NCBI RefSeq assembly: GCF_000739695.1
Contig: NZ_BBIO01000005.1
Location: 1-64,000, forward strand
Reading direction: 5' to 3'
Length of the DNA: 64,000 nt
Source: Tepidicaulis marinus
Lineage (GTDB): Bacteria > Pseudomonadota > Alphaproteobacteria > Parvibaculales > Parvibaculaceae
Shown here: positions 8,806 through 17,694 of the stretch, in pieces
Numbering within the stretch: the first letter of the stretch is position 1
Layout: the number at the start of each line of letters is the position of its first letter
Program-made: the position numbers and the translations under genes
Notes under the pieces: model-generated
What the model was told of the DNA's origin: nothing
Seen by the model: the letters and a program-made list of their open reading frames with translations, nothing else
Database searches by the model: none

Positions 8806-9513
8806 GTGGCAGAGGCGGGGCAGCAGGATAAAGCCTCCGGCACGCCGCATCATGCCGGCCACCGCCAGCGCCTGCGCGAGCGGTTCAGAAAGGCAGGCGC
8901 CGAGGCGCTGGCCGACTACGAGCTCTTGGAGCTTGTGCTTTTCCGCGCCATCCCGCGGCGCGATGTCAAACCGCTCGCCAAGGGCCTGATCGCCAGGTTC
9001 GGCTCCTTCGCCGCGGCGATTGCCGCCGAGCCCGCCCGGCTTCTGGAAACCAAAGGCATCAGCGAGGCGGTCGTGACCGAATTCAAACTGGTGCAGGCGG
9101 CAGCCCTTCATCTTGCCCAGGCAAAGGTGATGAAACAGCCCGCCATTTCTTCCTGGTCGGCGCTTCTCGATTATTGCCGCGCCGCCATGGCATACGGGAC
9201 GACAGAGCAATTCCGCATTCTCTTTCTCGACCGCAAGAACATTCTGATTGCCGATGAGATTCAGCAAAAAGGAACGGTCGATCACACGCCCGTCTATCCG
9301 CGCGAAATCGTCAAACGCGCGCTGGAACTTTCCGCCTCCGCCATCATTCTCGTGCACAATCACCCAAGCGGCGATCCGACCCCCTCTCAGGCCGATACCG
9401 AGATGACGAAGAAGATCGTGGAAACGGCAAAACCGCTCGGCATCGCCGTGCACGACCATCTCGTCATCGGCAAGGACGGCCATGTGAGCTTTAAGTCACT
9501 CGGCCTGCTCTAA
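8806..9513 (+). CDS. radC: RadC family JAB-domain protein
   Basis: This 235-residue protein starts with GTG 5 bases after the map stop. An N-terminal helix-hairpin-helix-like part (about 20-90, [21 protein letters not shown]) precedes the JAB/MPN metalloprotease-like domain, whose signature [14 protein letters not shown] begins near residue 184. The name comes from an E. coli locus once linked to DNA repair, a link later questioned; the biochemical activity remains unknown. Co-transcription with map and sfsA is suggested by spacing only. Confidence 0.93.
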   Translation: MAEAGQQDKASGTPHHAGHRQRLRERFRKAGAEALADYELLELVLFRAIPRRDVKPLAKGLIARFGSFAAAIAAEPARLLETKGISEAVVTEFKLVQAAALHLAQAKVMKQPAISSWSALLDYCRAAMAYGTTEQFRILFLDRKNILIADEIQQKGTVDHTPVYPREIVKRALELSASAIILVHNHPSGDPTPSQADTEMTKKIVETAKPLGIAVHDHLVIGKDGHVSFKSLGLL

Positions 9514-9602
9514 GAGTGCCGCCTGCCGCTTTCGGGAATTGACGCCGCGCCGCCCGCGGGTATTCTCAGGGCCGCCGGGTGAACCGGCGATCAGGAGACT
9601 TT

Positions 9603-9629
9603 ATGTCCAGCAAGGAAATTGTGCGCTAA
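9603..9629 (+). other. Nine-codon mini-ORF with ribosome-binding site and downstream dyads
   Basis: GGAG lies 9 bases before an ATG that encodes MSSKEIVR and then stops. It is followed by two inverted repeats: ACTGCCC/GGGCAGT (9629-9635 with 9656-9662) and CCGCAGGC/GCCTGCGG (9675-9682 with 9692-9699). It could be a leader peptide, a radC terminator region, or the stump of a HicA-type toxin gene, since many HicA proteins begin in a similar way. Evidence for any of these is thin. Confidence 0.3.
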
Positions 9630-9730
9630 CTGCCCCGCTCTTCTTGAGTGAGCCTGGGCAGTAATCAATCCGCCCCGCAGGCCGCGCGTGCGCCTGCGGC
9701 GCTCGTTGATGTGTAACTTGCTGGTTTCCA

Positions 9731-9988
9731 ATGAACATCTCGAAGAAAGAGCAGCGCGTACTTCACGCGCTGGCTCAAGGCGGGCGCATCGTCATTGAAC
9801 GCGATGGCCCCCGCAAACTCACCCGTGTCGATTGCATCACCCGCGACGGCTGGTTCCTGACGGACTGCACCGAACCGGTTTTCAAGAAGCTGAAACGCCG
9901 CCGCCTCATCCGCTCGCAAGGCGGCAAGCCCTATAGGATCACCCGCGAAGGGCTCGAGGCGGTGCGCGCGCAGCTCGACAACAGATGA
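9731..9988 (+). CDS. yjhX: YjhX family protein (putative toxin family, UPF0386)
   Basis: The 85-residue protein matches the E. coli YjhX pattern from memory: [20 protein letters not shown] at the start, [18 protein letters not shown] in the middle and the near-invariant ending VRAQLDNR. It looks like a small winged-helix fold. In E. coli YjhX has been described as a toxin paired with the acetyltransferase-like YjhQ. No YjhQ-like gene is adjacent here, so an orphan, possibly regulatory role is as likely. It has its own terminator and a structured 217-base leader after radC. Confidence 0.85.
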   Translation: MNISKKEQRVLHALAQGGRIVIERDGPRKLTRVDCITRDGWFLTDCTEPVFKKLKRRRLIRSQGGKPYRITREGLEAVRAQLDNR

Positions 9989-9992
9989 AAAG

Positions 9993-10018
9993 AAAGGGCG
10001 CCTCACCGGGCGCCCTTT
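9993..10018. terminator. Terminator hairpin between convergent yjhX and amidase genes
   Basis: The arms AAAGGGCGCC and GGCGCCCTTT close a 6-base loop directly after the yjhX stop. Both flanks are T- or A-rich, so it can serve both directions. Confidence 0.75.
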
Positions 10019-10044
10019 CCTATCCATTCTAGTTTTTACCGGGC

Positions 10045-11535
10045 TCAGGCATTCACCGCCGAGTAAGGCGCCCATTTGTCCATCCAGGGCTGGGCTTTTT
10101 CGAGCTCATAGGCAAGCTGCAGCAGCAGCCCTTCCTGGCCCTTGGCGGCGGCGAACTGGCTGCCGATGGGAAGCCCCGCCTCGTTCCAGCTCAAGGGCAC
10201 GGACATGGCCGGTGTGCCCGCCACATTGTGCTGCGGCGTGTAAGCGACGTAAGTCGTCGTGCGCTCATAAAGCGTATCGAAATCGACCGTCGGTGCCTGC
10301 TCGCCGAGTTTGGGCGGCGCGCTCGCCAGCGTCGGCGTCAGCCAGACATCATAGCCGGTGAAGAACTCGGCAATATCCGCTTCCACCTTGGCGAAATAGG
10401 CGAGCGCGTTTTTCATCGCATCCGCGTCCTTGGCATTGAAGAAATCGGCAAGGCCGAGCGTCCAGGGCTCGAGCAGTCCGGTTTCGGCGGCGGGCTTGCC
10501 CGTCTTTTCTTCCACCAGCGCTTTGAGCTGCGCCGGGCCGGAGGCCCAGGCCGTCAGGAAATGATCGATGAATTTCGGCCCGTCGATGGGCGGCGTCACA
10601 TCGACGATCTCATGGCCGAGCCCTTTGCAAAGCTCCGCCGTTTCCTCGATTGCTTTGCGCACATCGCCGTCCGGGTCGCTGCCGTCATAGCGCGCCATGC
10701 TGAAGGCGATCTTGAGGCGCTTCGTGCCCGCATCCGTCACATTGCCGGTCGGAGCAAAAGCGCCGCCCTCTTTCACTTCCGTCAGATCGAGCAGCGCCGC
10801 GCTGTCGCGCACCGAGCGCGAGATGACATGCTTCACGGAAATATCGCCCGGCATCGGGTCCTTGTTCTGCTCCAGCATGCGCCCGCGGCTGGGTTTGAGG
10901 CCGAAAAGCCCGCAGCAGGACGCGGGAATACGGATCGAGCCGCCCCCGTCGCTCGACTGCGCGAAGGGCACCATGCCCGCCGCCGTTGCCGCCGCCGAGC
11001 CGCCGGAAGAGCCGCCTGTCGAATGCTCGAGATCCCAGGGATTGCGGCAGGCACCGAGCAGCAAAGGCTCGGTCGTCGCCAGAAGGCCGAATTCCGGCGT
11101 GTTGGATTTGCCGAGCACGACAAGCCCCGTCTCCAGCGTCTTATCCGTGTAAGGCGACTGCCAATCGGACACATAATCGGCGAGCATTTTAGAGCCGGAG
11201 GTGCGGCGCCCCCCTTTCAGGTCGTTCAGGTCTTTGAGAAGATAAGGCACACCGGCGAAAGCCCCCTCGCCCGCGCCTGCCTTGGCTTCCTCACGGGCCG
11301 CCTCGAAGGTCTCGGTCACCACCGCGTTGACCTTGCCGTCCAGCCGCTCGATCCGCGCAATCGCGGCATCCACCAGTTCAAGCGGCGTCACTTCTTTCTT
11401 CTTCACCAGTGCCGCCTGGCCCAATGCGTCCAGCTTGACGAAGGGGTCGTTTGCCGCGCGCGCGGGCATATGGCGAAAACCGATGGCAAGGGCGCCGGCC
11501 GCAGCCGAGCCCTTCAAAAATTGACGGCGATCCAT
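10045..11535 (-). CDS. Tat-exported amidase (amidase-signature family)
   Basis: The 496-residue protein begins MDRRQFLKGSAAAGALAIGF, a twin-arginine signal with likely cleavage after ARA near residue 28, so the enzyme acts in the periplasm. The amidase-signature catalytic set is present: Lys101 (PYLLKDLNDL), a cis-Ser near 176 (STGGSSGGSAAATAAG) and the nucleophile Ser200 (SSDGGGSIRIPA). Such enzymes hydrolyse amide bonds of varied small substrates; this one cannot be assigned a substrate. The start was set by GGAGG about 5 bases before the ATG; a longer open frame upstream lacks support. The gene is not in an evident operon, and no transporter or downstream catabolic gene is beside it. Confidence 0.92.
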   Translation of the reverse strand: MDRRQFLKGSAAAGALAIGFRHMPARAANDPFVKLDALGQAALVKKKEVTPLELVDAAIARIERLDGKVNAVVTETFEAAREEAKAGAGEGAFAGVPYLLKDLNDLKGGRRTSGSKMLADYVSDWQSPYTDKTLETGLVVLGKSNTPEFGLLATTEPLLLGACRNPWDLEHSTGGSSGGSAAATAAGMVPFAQSSDGGGSIRIPASCCGLFGLKPSRGRMLEQNKDPMPGDISVKHVISRSVRDSAALLDLTEVKEGGAFAPTGNVTDAGTKRLKIAFSMARYDGSDPDGDVRKAIEETAELCKGLGHEIVDVTPPIDGPKFIDHFLTAWASGPAQLKALVEEKTGKPAAETGLLEPWTLGLADFFNAKDADAMKNALAYFAKVEADIAEFFTGYDVWLTPTLASAPPKLGEQAPTVDFDTLYERTTTYVAYTPQHNVAGTPAMSVPLSWNEAGLPIGSQFAAAKGQEGLLLQLAYELEKAQPWMDKWAPYSAVNA

Positions 11536-11797
11536 GTATTCCTCCCAGAATTCTGTCTTTTCCATCTCGGCCGATGGGTAGGAGGGCAGTATTGCGCCTC
11601 TTTTTGCCAAATAAAATGCAATATATCTGAAGGACCCGTTCAGATTATTCATCGATAGGCCCCTTTCCGGGCAGAATTGGTCCCCTGCCCGCCTGCCGGG
11701 GCAAGGTTCAACCGGGCCGGAGCGGGCCGGTTGAGCCTTGCCCCGCCATCTGCTAAAGCAACGGCCTCCACTCCACCTCATTAAAGGCGAATGCTCG

Positions 11798-13105
11798 ATG
11801 ATCCCGCGCTACTCCCGGCCGGAAATGGCCTCCATTTGGGACCCTGCCACGAAATTCCGTATCTGGTTCGAGATCGAGGCCCATGCCTGCGATGCGCTGG
11901 CGGAGCTCGGAGTGATTCCCAAAGAGGCGGCCAAAACCATCTGGGAGCGCGGCGGCAAGGCCGAGTTCGACGTGGCGCGGATCGACGAGATCGAGCGCGA
12001 GGTCAAACACGACGTCATCGCCTTCCTGACGCACCTGTCCGAATTCGTCGGCGAGGACAGCCGCTTCGTCCACCAGGGCATGACCTCCTCGGACGTGCTC
12101 GACACCTGCCTCAACGTGCAGCTCACCCGCGCCGCCGACCTTCTGCTCAAAGACCTCGACGCCCTGCTCGCCGCGATCAAGAAGCGCGCCTTCGAGCATA
12201 AAGACACGATCACCATCGGCCGCAGCCACGGCATCCATGCCGAGCCCACCACATTCGGCCTCAAAATGGCGCAGGCCTATGTGGAGTTCGAGCGCTGCAA
12301 GGAGCGTATGCTCGCCGCGCGCAAGGAAATAGCGACCTGCGCCATTTCCGGCGCCGTCGGCACCTTCGCCAATATCGACCCGCAGGTCGAAGAGCATGTG
12401 GCAAAAGCCATGGGGCTCGAGCCGGAACCCGTTTCGACCCAGGTTATCCCGCGCGACCGTCACGCCATGTTCTTTGCAACGCTGGGCGTCATCGCCAGCT
12501 GCATCGAGCGGCTGGCGACGGAAGTGCGCCATCTGCAGCGCACGGAAGTGCTGGAAGCGGAAGAATATTTCTCCGAGGGCCAGAAGGGTTCCTCGGCCAT
12601 GCCGCATAAGCGCAACCCGGTCCTGACCGAAAACCTGACCGGTCTTGCCCGCCTCGTGCGCGGCATGGCGCTGCCGGCCATGGAGAACGTCGCGCTCTGG
12701 CATGAGCGCGATATTTCGCACTCCTCCGTTGAACGGATGATCGGCCCAGACGCAACTGTCACGCTCGACTTCGCGCTCGTGCGCCTCACCGGCGTCATCG
12801 AGAACCTGCTCGTCTATCCTGAGCGCATGCAGGAAAACATGGACAAGCTCGGCGGCCTCGTCTTCTCTCAGCGCGTGCTTCTGGCGCTCACGCAGAAAGG
12901 CGCAAGCCGCGAGGACGCCTACCGCTTCGTGCAGCGCAATGCGATGCCCGTCTGGCGCGGCGAAGGCAATTTCCTCGAGCTTTTGAAAGCCGACAAAGAG
13001 GTTTCCGCGAAACTCTCGGACGCCGAACTCGATGAGCTTTTCGACATCGGCTACCACACGAAACATGTGGATACGATTTTCAAGCGCGTCTTCGGCAAGG
13101 CATAA
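11798..13105 (+). CDS. purB: Adenylosuccinate lyase
   Basis: The 435-residue enzyme performs two purine steps, cleaving SAICAR to AICAR and adenylosuccinate to AMP, each releasing fumarate. The superfamily signature SSAMPHKRNP (about 265-274) carries the mobile catalytic loop, and SRFVHQGMTSSDVLDT and IGRSHGIHAEPTTFG supply the other active-site regions. AAAGGCGA precedes the ATG. It stands apart from the purC-purSQL cluster 5.8 kb downstream, as is common in Alphaproteobacteria. Confidence 0.97.
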   Translation: MIPRYSRPEMASIWDPATKFRIWFEIEAHACDALAELGVIPKEAAKTIWERGGKAEFDVARIDEIEREVKHDVIAFLTHLSEFVGEDSRFVHQGMTSSDVLDTCLNVQLTRAADLLLKDLDALLAAIKKRAFEHKDTITIGRSHGIHAEPTTFGLKMAQAYVEFERCKERMLAARKEIATCAISGAVGTFANIDPQVEEHVAKAMGLEPEPVSTQVIPRDRHAMFFATLGVIASCIERLATEVRHLQRTEVLEAEEYFSEGQKGSSAMPHKRNPVLTENLTGLARLVRGMALPAMENVALWHERDISHSSVERMIGPDATVTLDFALVRLTGVIENLLVYPERMQENMDKLGGLVFSQRVLLALTQKGASREDAYRFVQRNAMPVWRGEGNFLELLKADKEVSAKLSDAELDELFDIGYHTKHVDTIFKRVFGKA

Positions 13106-13113
13106 CTTTTTTT

Positions 13114-13142
13114 GTCGTCCCGGGACTTGTTCCCGGGATGAC
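13114..13142. repeat. Short copy of the dispersed CCCGGG palindrome
   Basis: GTCGTCCCGGGACTTG followed by TTCCCGGGATGAC forms a near-perfect inverted repeat just after purB. It matches the end sequences of the longer elements at 23601 and 23775, so it is a shortened member of the same family. It may also act as the purB terminator. Confidence 0.65.
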
Positions 13143-13239
13143 CGAAGAGCGGTGCGGCGATGCGCAAAGCCGCCGACACATGCCACACAGCTGACACCTA
13201 AACATGTATAGTCCCCGGCAAAACAACCGGAGGACAGAC

Positions 13240-13956
13240 ATGCGCACCGCTTTCGACGGCTCCATCCGCCGCCGCATCCATTTTTTCCGCCACGGCGATG
13301 TTTCCTATGTGGACAAAGAGGGTAACCGTGTGCCGGACAGCCGCGCCGTGCCGCTGACCGATTGGGGCCGCGAGCAGGCCGCGCTGATGTGCGACTATGT
13401 AAAAGAGCTTTCCTTCGATAAAGCCGTCTGTTCCGGCCTGCCGCGCACGGTGGAAACCGCCGAAGGTATTTTGAAGGACCGCGGCCTCAAGATCGAGGTG
13501 ATGAGCGAGTTCGAGGAAATCCGCTCCGACCCCGACCGTTACAAGAACCTGAAAAGCCTGCACGATGTCGCTTACGCCTTCGAAGGCGCGCATCTTCCGG
13601 GCGCCCGCTACGGCGAGGGCGAAACCTTTCTGGAATTCGAGGCCCGCGTCGTTACCGGCATGATGCATCTTGTCGCCGACAAAAGCTGGCAGAACCTCGC
13701 CCTTGTCGCCCATGGCGGCGTCAACCGCGCCATTCTGGGCTGGGCGAGCGGCGCCAGCCTCGGCGCCTTCCACGCTTTCGATCAGAACACCTGCTGCCTG
13801 AATATCGTCGATGTGGACACGCACCCCGATACCGGCGAAATCCGCCGCATGACCGTGCGCGGCATGAACATCACGCCTTACGATCCGGTCAAAAAGAACG
13901 TCGACAAACTGGCGCTCGAAATGATCGCCGAACGCATGCGTGCGAAATACGGGTGA
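13240..13956 (+). CDS. Histidine phosphatase superfamily protein
   Basis: The 238-residue protein has the phosphoglycerate-mutase-like catalytic set: FFRHGDV near residue 16 (the phosphohistidine RHG), CSGLPRTVETAEGI, EFEEIR, and the second histidine in LVAHGGVNRAILG. GGAGG lies 5 bases before the chosen ATG. The substrate is unknown; related enzymes act on sugar phosphates, nucleotides or phosphoproteins. It converges with the DUF4336 gene, the two stops lying 3 bases apart with no terminator between. Confidence 0.88.
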   Translation: MRTAFDGSIRRRIHFFRHGDVSYVDKEGNRVPDSRAVPLTDWGREQAALMCDYVKELSFDKAVCSGLPRTVETAEGILKDRGLKIEVMSEFEEIRSDPDRYKNLKSLHDVAYAFEGAHLPGARYGEGETFLEFEARVVTGMMHLVADKSWQNLALVAHGGVNRAILGWASGASLGAFHAFDQNTCCLNIVDVDTHPDTGEIRRMTVRGMNITPYDPVKKNVDKLALEMIAERMRAKYG

Positions 13957-13959
13957 GGC

Positions 13960-14718
13960 TCAAGCGGGCTTGATCCCCGCCCAGCGGAAGGAGCGGCGCA
14001 GGAAGGAAAGCGCGCCGTTCTCAATGCACGCCCCGTGGGCGAGGATGATTTTCTCCGGCTGCCAGGACAGTATCTTTTCGACCTTAGCGCGCAGATGGGC
14101 CTTTCTGCCGAAAAACGTCGCGCGCAGATCGCGCGGCGCGGCGCCATTGGGCGCCATGATGCCGGTGAGGCGCAAAAGAAGATGCGTCCAGAACCCGTGC
14201 ACTTTTTCCGGCTCGAAATTCTCGATAAGGTCCGTGACGATCAGCGTGCGCGAGGCGGCATGAAAGAACACCGCTTCGCTGAGCACATGCCCCTCGACGA
14301 CACAGAACGCGATCTCCCCCGCCCAGGGCGTGTCCGCGCCGTTCGTCAATTCGTGATCGAAACGCACGCCCTTCTCCGGCCATGAGCGCTCTTCGACACG
14401 CGGCGCGGCAAAGCTTTGCGCATCCGGGTAAGCCGCCATCCACTCCCCGATCCACCAATAATGGATCTTGTTCGGGGCAACGAGATAAGCAACCTCGCCC
14501 AGCGCATCGACTTGCGCTTTCAGCTTATCGGTCAGCGGCACGGGCGAATGCAGCCAGAGCTTACCGTCTTTCAGGCGCACGATGGTCATGCGCGTCGGAT
14601 AAGGCACGGTCACGATGCCCGCCTTGAAATCGATCAGCGGACCATCGGCAAGCCATATGTCCGGCCCGAAGGGTTTCAGTTCATAAAGCGGCTCATACGC
14701 ATCGATCTGCCAGGCCAT
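13960..14718 (-). CDS. DUF4336 family protein (metallo-beta-lactamase-like fold)
   Basis: The 252-residue protein has a DUF4336 pattern: LWLHSPVPLTDKLKAQVDALG, YLVAPNKIHYWWIGEW and VFFHAASRTLIVTDLIENF, resembling a metallo-beta-lactamase core with degenerate metal ligands. Many members have unknown function. The stop of the upstream PQQ dehydrogenase is only 6 bases from this start, so the two are probably one transcript and may share regulation by the TetR repressor. No signal peptide is seen, so it is cytoplasmic. Confidence 0.78.
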   Translation of the reverse strand: MAWQIDAYEPLYELKPFGPDIWLADGPLIDFKAGIVTVPYPTRMTIVRLKDGKLWLHSPVPLTDKLKAQVDALGEVAYLVAPNKIHYWWIGEWMAAYPDAQSFAAPRVEERSWPEKGVRFDHELTNGADTPWAGEIAFCVVEGHVLSEAVFFHAASRTLIVTDLIENFEPEKVHGFWTHLLLRLTGIMAPNGAAPRDLRATFFGRKAHLRAKVEKILSWQPEKIILAHGACIENGALSFLRRSFRWAGIKPA

Positions 14719-14724
14719 ATCTCC

Positions 14725-16719
14725 TCACTGCGGATTTTCCTCCGGCAGTGCAAAACCTATCACATAATCGCCAAGCGTCGTGGTGGAGCGCGAATGGCCG
14801 CCCGCCGCGATCACCACATATTGCCGCCCTTCCCACTCATAAGACATGGGCGTTGCCTGCCCGCCCGCCGGCAAGCGCCCCTTCCAAAGCTCCTCACCCG
14901 TTTTCGCATTAAAGGCGCGCAGGTAATTGTCCATCGCCGCGCCGATGAAAAGAAGGCCCGACTTCATGACGAGCGGCCCGCCAAAACTCGGTGTACCGAG
15001 TTTCAAGGGGATCGGCACGGGCGCCAAATCTTCCACCGTGCCGAGCGTTGCTTCCCAGGCGATGCTGCCATCGGAAAGGTCCACCGCGTGCAGCACGCCG
15101 AAAGGCGGCGCGTTGCAGGGAAGCGAAAGCGGCGAGAAAACGAGATCGCGCTTCATGCCCCAGGCCGTGCCGGTCTGCGGGCTGATCTCTTTGCCGGGCT
15201 CCGCCGCCTTTGCCGCCGCAAAATCTTGCCGCCGGATGAGTTTGACCATATGCAGCGCGCGGTTCGTGTTCACATACATGAGCTGACTTTCCGGATCGAA
15301 CGCCATGCCGCCCCAATTCGCACCGCCGCCTGTGAAGGGGAACAGCAAAGTGCCCTCCTCGCTCGGCGGCGTGAACAGCCCTTCGGAGCGGTATTTCGCG
15401 ATCTCCCGCGAACAGGCCCATCTGTCGAGCGGGGTGAGGCCCCAGGCTTCGTCCGGCGTGATCGTCGTCGGCACGAGTGGCGGCGGGGCAAGCGGGAAAG
15501 GCTGTGTCGGCGACAATTGTTCGCCCGCCACCGCCCCTTGCGGCACGGGCCGTTCCTCCACCCCGAAAATCGGCTCACCCGTCTCCCGGTCGAGCACGAA
15601 GACAAGCCCCGTCTTTGCCACTTGCACGACCGCATCGCGCGGGCCTTCCGGGCGCTTCAGCGTCACAAGGCTCGGCTGCGCGGGCAAATCGTAATCCCAA
15701 ACATCGTGATGCACGGTCTGGAAATGCCAGCGCACCTTTCCGCTCTCCGCCTCGAGCGCCACAACGGAATTGGCATAGCGGTTATCTCCCGGCCGCTCGC
15801 CGCCGAAAAAATCCGGGCTCGGCGAGGAAGTCGGCAAAAAGACAAGGCCCCGCCTTTCATCCACCGACATGGGCGCCCAGACATTGGCATGGCCGGTGCG
15901 CGCGGCCCGCGCGTCCCAGCTTCCTTCCTGCTCCGCTGCCCCCCGCGCCACGGGATCGAAGTTCCAGAGCGCCTCGCCGCTGCGCGCATCGAAGGCGCGC
16001 ACCGTGCCCTTCGGCGCATCGGCGCGGTTATTGTCGCCGATCGACGAGCCGGTAATGAGAACGCCGCGCGCCACAATAGGCGGCGAGGTGATTTGAAACT
16101 CGCCGGGATAGGCAAGCGCCATGCCCGGCGCGATCCGCACTTCACCTCCAGCCCCGAAATCCGCGCAAGGCAGACCGCTTCTCGCATCGAGCGCAATGAG
16201 CCGGGCATCGTTCGTGCCCATGAAAATGCGCGCCGCGCAGGCCTCGCCCCTGGCCGCCGCCTCGTCCTTCCAATAGGTCACGCCCCGGCAGACGAATTGA
16301 TTGGCCGGCTGATAATCGGTTTCGATCTGGGGGTCGAAGCGCCACTTTTCTTCCCCCGTGCCCGGATCGAGCGCCACCACCTCGTTGAAAGGCGTGCAAA
16401 AGATAAGCGAACCTTCGGCGAGAATGGGCGTGCCTTCAAAGGCGCTGTTCTTAATCGCCTCGGGCCGCGTGTTCATATCGCCGGTCGAATAACGCCAGGC
16501 GATTTCCAGATCGTCCACATTTTCAGGCGTGATCTGCGCCGCGCTGACATAGCGCTGGCCGCCCGCATCCCCGCCATAATGGCCCCAGCCGCTTTCGGCC
16601 CCCGCTGGCCCGCCGCCCGCGAGCATCACGCCAACAAACGCAGCGAAAACCGCCAATCCCGCAGCCCGGTTTCCTGTGCCCCAGCTTCTCATCTTCCCGC
16701 CCATGCGCCGACCGGTCAT
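14725..16719 (-). CDS. PQQ-dependent dehydrogenase (quinoprotein, beta-propeller)
   Basis: The 664-residue protein has a Sec-type signal peptide (GLAVFAAFVGVMLAGGGPAG) and a full eight-bladed quinoprotein propeller. It opens HYGGDAGGQRYVSAAQITPENVDDLEIAWRYSTGD, typical of the glucose/quinate dehydrogenase branch, and repeats GEEKWRFDP, GEALWNFDP, GKVRWHFQT, GEELWKGRLP. Unlike membrane glucose dehydrogenase it lacks the N-terminal bundle of membrane helices, and it has no cytochrome c domain, so electrons must pass to a separate partner. I chose the ATG preceded by GGAGATGGCT; two ATGs further upstream overlap the operator. The substrate is probably an alcohol or aldose but unproven. No pqq biosynthesis genes are in the window. 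Confidence 0.9.
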   Translation of the reverse strand: MTGRRMGGKMRSWGTGNRAAGLAVFAAFVGVMLAGGGPAGAESGWGHYGGDAGGQRYVSAAQITPENVDDLEIAWRYSTGDMNTRPEAIKNSAFEGTPILAEGSLIFCTPFNEVVALDPGTGEEKWRFDPQIETDYQPANQFVCRGVTYWKDEAAARGEACAARIFMGTNDARLIALDARSGLPCADFGAGGEVRIAPGMALAYPGEFQITSPPIVARGVLITGSSIGDNNRADAPKGTVRAFDARSGEALWNFDPVARGAAEQEGSWDARAARTGHANVWAPMSVDERRGLVFLPTSSPSPDFFGGERPGDNRYANSVVALEAESGKVRWHFQTVHHDVWDYDLPAQPSLVTLKRPEGPRDAVVQVAKTGLVFVLDRETGEPIFGVEERPVPQGAVAGEQLSPTQPFPLAPPPLVPTTITPDEAWGLTPLDRWACSREIAKYRSEGLFTPPSEEGTLLFPFTGGGANWGGMAFDPESQLMYVNTNRALHMVKLIRRQDFAAAKAAEPGKEISPQTGTAWGMKRDLVFSPLSLPCNAPPFGVLHAVDLSDGSIAWEATLGTVEDLAPVPIPLKLGTPSFGGPLVMKSGLLFIGAAMDNYLRAFNAKTGEELWKGRLPAGGQATPMSYEWEGRQYVVIAAGGHSRSTTTLGDYVIGFALPEENPQ

Positions 16720-16733
16720 AGCCATCTCCATAA

Positions 16734-16750
16734 ATGAATGATTCATTCAT
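16734..16750. promoter_or_regulatory. 17-bp palindromic operator between the PQQ dehydrogenase and tetR
   Basis: ATGAATGATTCATTCAT has 8-base arms around a single central T and lies just upstream of the PQQ dehydrogenase ribosome-binding site. This length and odd-centre layout are typical of TetR/AcrR sites. Confidence 0.75.
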
Positions 16751-16778
16751 ATACTCACATCTACGCTCTCCCGGTCAA
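16749..16778 (-). promoter_or_regulatory. Probable sigma-70 promoter of the PQQ dehydrogenase
   Basis: On the minus strand TTGACC (16778-16773) and GTATAT (16754-16749) are separated by 18 bases. The -10 element touches the palindromic operator, so a bound repressor would block RNA polymerase. Confidence 0.55.
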
Positions 16779-16827
16779 GTCTGATATATCGGCCTAGAGC
16801 AACAACACACCTCACCTGGCGGGGCCC

Positions 16828-17511
16828 ATGCGCAAAAAATCACCGGACCGGCTGGAGGCCATTGTCGAAGCCGCCCTCACCTGCTTCTCCCAAGCCGGCT
16901 ATGCCCGCACGCAAATGGCCGATGTGGCCCGCGCCGCCCATGTCTCCGCCGGCACGCTTTACCTTTATGCAGCGAGCAAGGAGGCCCTTCTTCATCTCGC
17001 GGTGCTGAAAGCCGCCGGCGAGCCGCTGGAAGGGCTGGAGCTGCCCTTTGCGACGGAAGGGCTCGACGCGGTCAATGCCACGATCCGCGGCATTGCGGGG
17101 GAAGAAGGGCTCTGGCCGGAGCTCGGCAAAGCGCTGGAAAGCGGCAAGGCCCCTTCCCGCGCCGGGCTTCAGGCCATCGGCGCCGAGCTTTACGACCTCC
17201 TCGTCCCCGTCCGCCGCGCCGTCTGGCTGCTCGATAAGCTGGTGCTCGACATTCCTGAGATCGACCAGACTTACGCTGACGTGATGCGCGGGCGGTATAT
17301 TGCGGATCTTTCGGCCTTGATCGCCCGCCTGCCCGGCGCCGCCTCGCCCATGGAACAGCGGCTGAAGGCGCGCATGGCCATCGAAATCATTTCCTGGGCC
17401 GCCATGCATCGGCGCAAGGAAAGCGAGCGGCACAGTTTCGCGCCGCTCAGTGAGGAAGATATCCGCCGCGCGGCAACCGCCGCCTTCGCTGCCTCTTTTT
17501 TAAGCGCTTGA
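16828..17511 (+). CDS. TetR/AcrR family repressor
   Basis: The 227-residue protein has the TetR DNA-binding domain at residues 8-55: RLEAIVEAALTCFSQAGY, TQMADVARAAHVSAGTLYLY and ASKEALL. The remaining helical part is the ligand-binding and dimer region and is not family-specific. It is divergent from the PQQ dehydrogenase with a 17-bp palindrome between them, so it most likely represses that gene and the DUF4336 gene. The inducer is presumably the dehydrogenase substrate or a toxic relative of it (inference). Confidence 0.92.
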   Translation: MRKKSPDRLEAIVEAALTCFSQAGYARTQMADVARAAHVSAGTLYLYAASKEALLHLAVLKAAGEPLEGLELPFATEGLDAVNATIRGIAGEEGLWPELGKALESGKAPSRAGLQAIGAELYDLLVPVRRAVWLLDKLVLDIPEIDQTYADVMRGRYIADLSALIARLPGAASPMEQRLKARMAIEIISWAAMHRRKESERHSFAPLSEEDIRRAATAAFAASFLSA

Positions 17512-17694
17512 GGCGGCGTTACTCTTCCAGCGAACAGGCCAGCCTGCCTGTCCAAAATTCCCATATCGCAACGCTTTTTTGCAGCTTGAGCGTGCAGAAA
17601 CCCGCGCGCCATTTACCCGCAGTAAAGGCGCGATCCTGTTTAATGAAAGGGAGATAGCGCCCGCACCGCGCCGGCGCCTTGGGGAGATGACATC

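Noticed and set aside
14416-16737. Plus-strand open frame of 773 codons opposite the PQQ dehydrogenase
   Set aside because: It is the mirror of a strongly conserved gene; its translation is arginine/histidine-rich without domains, as expected of antisense frames in GC-rich DNA.
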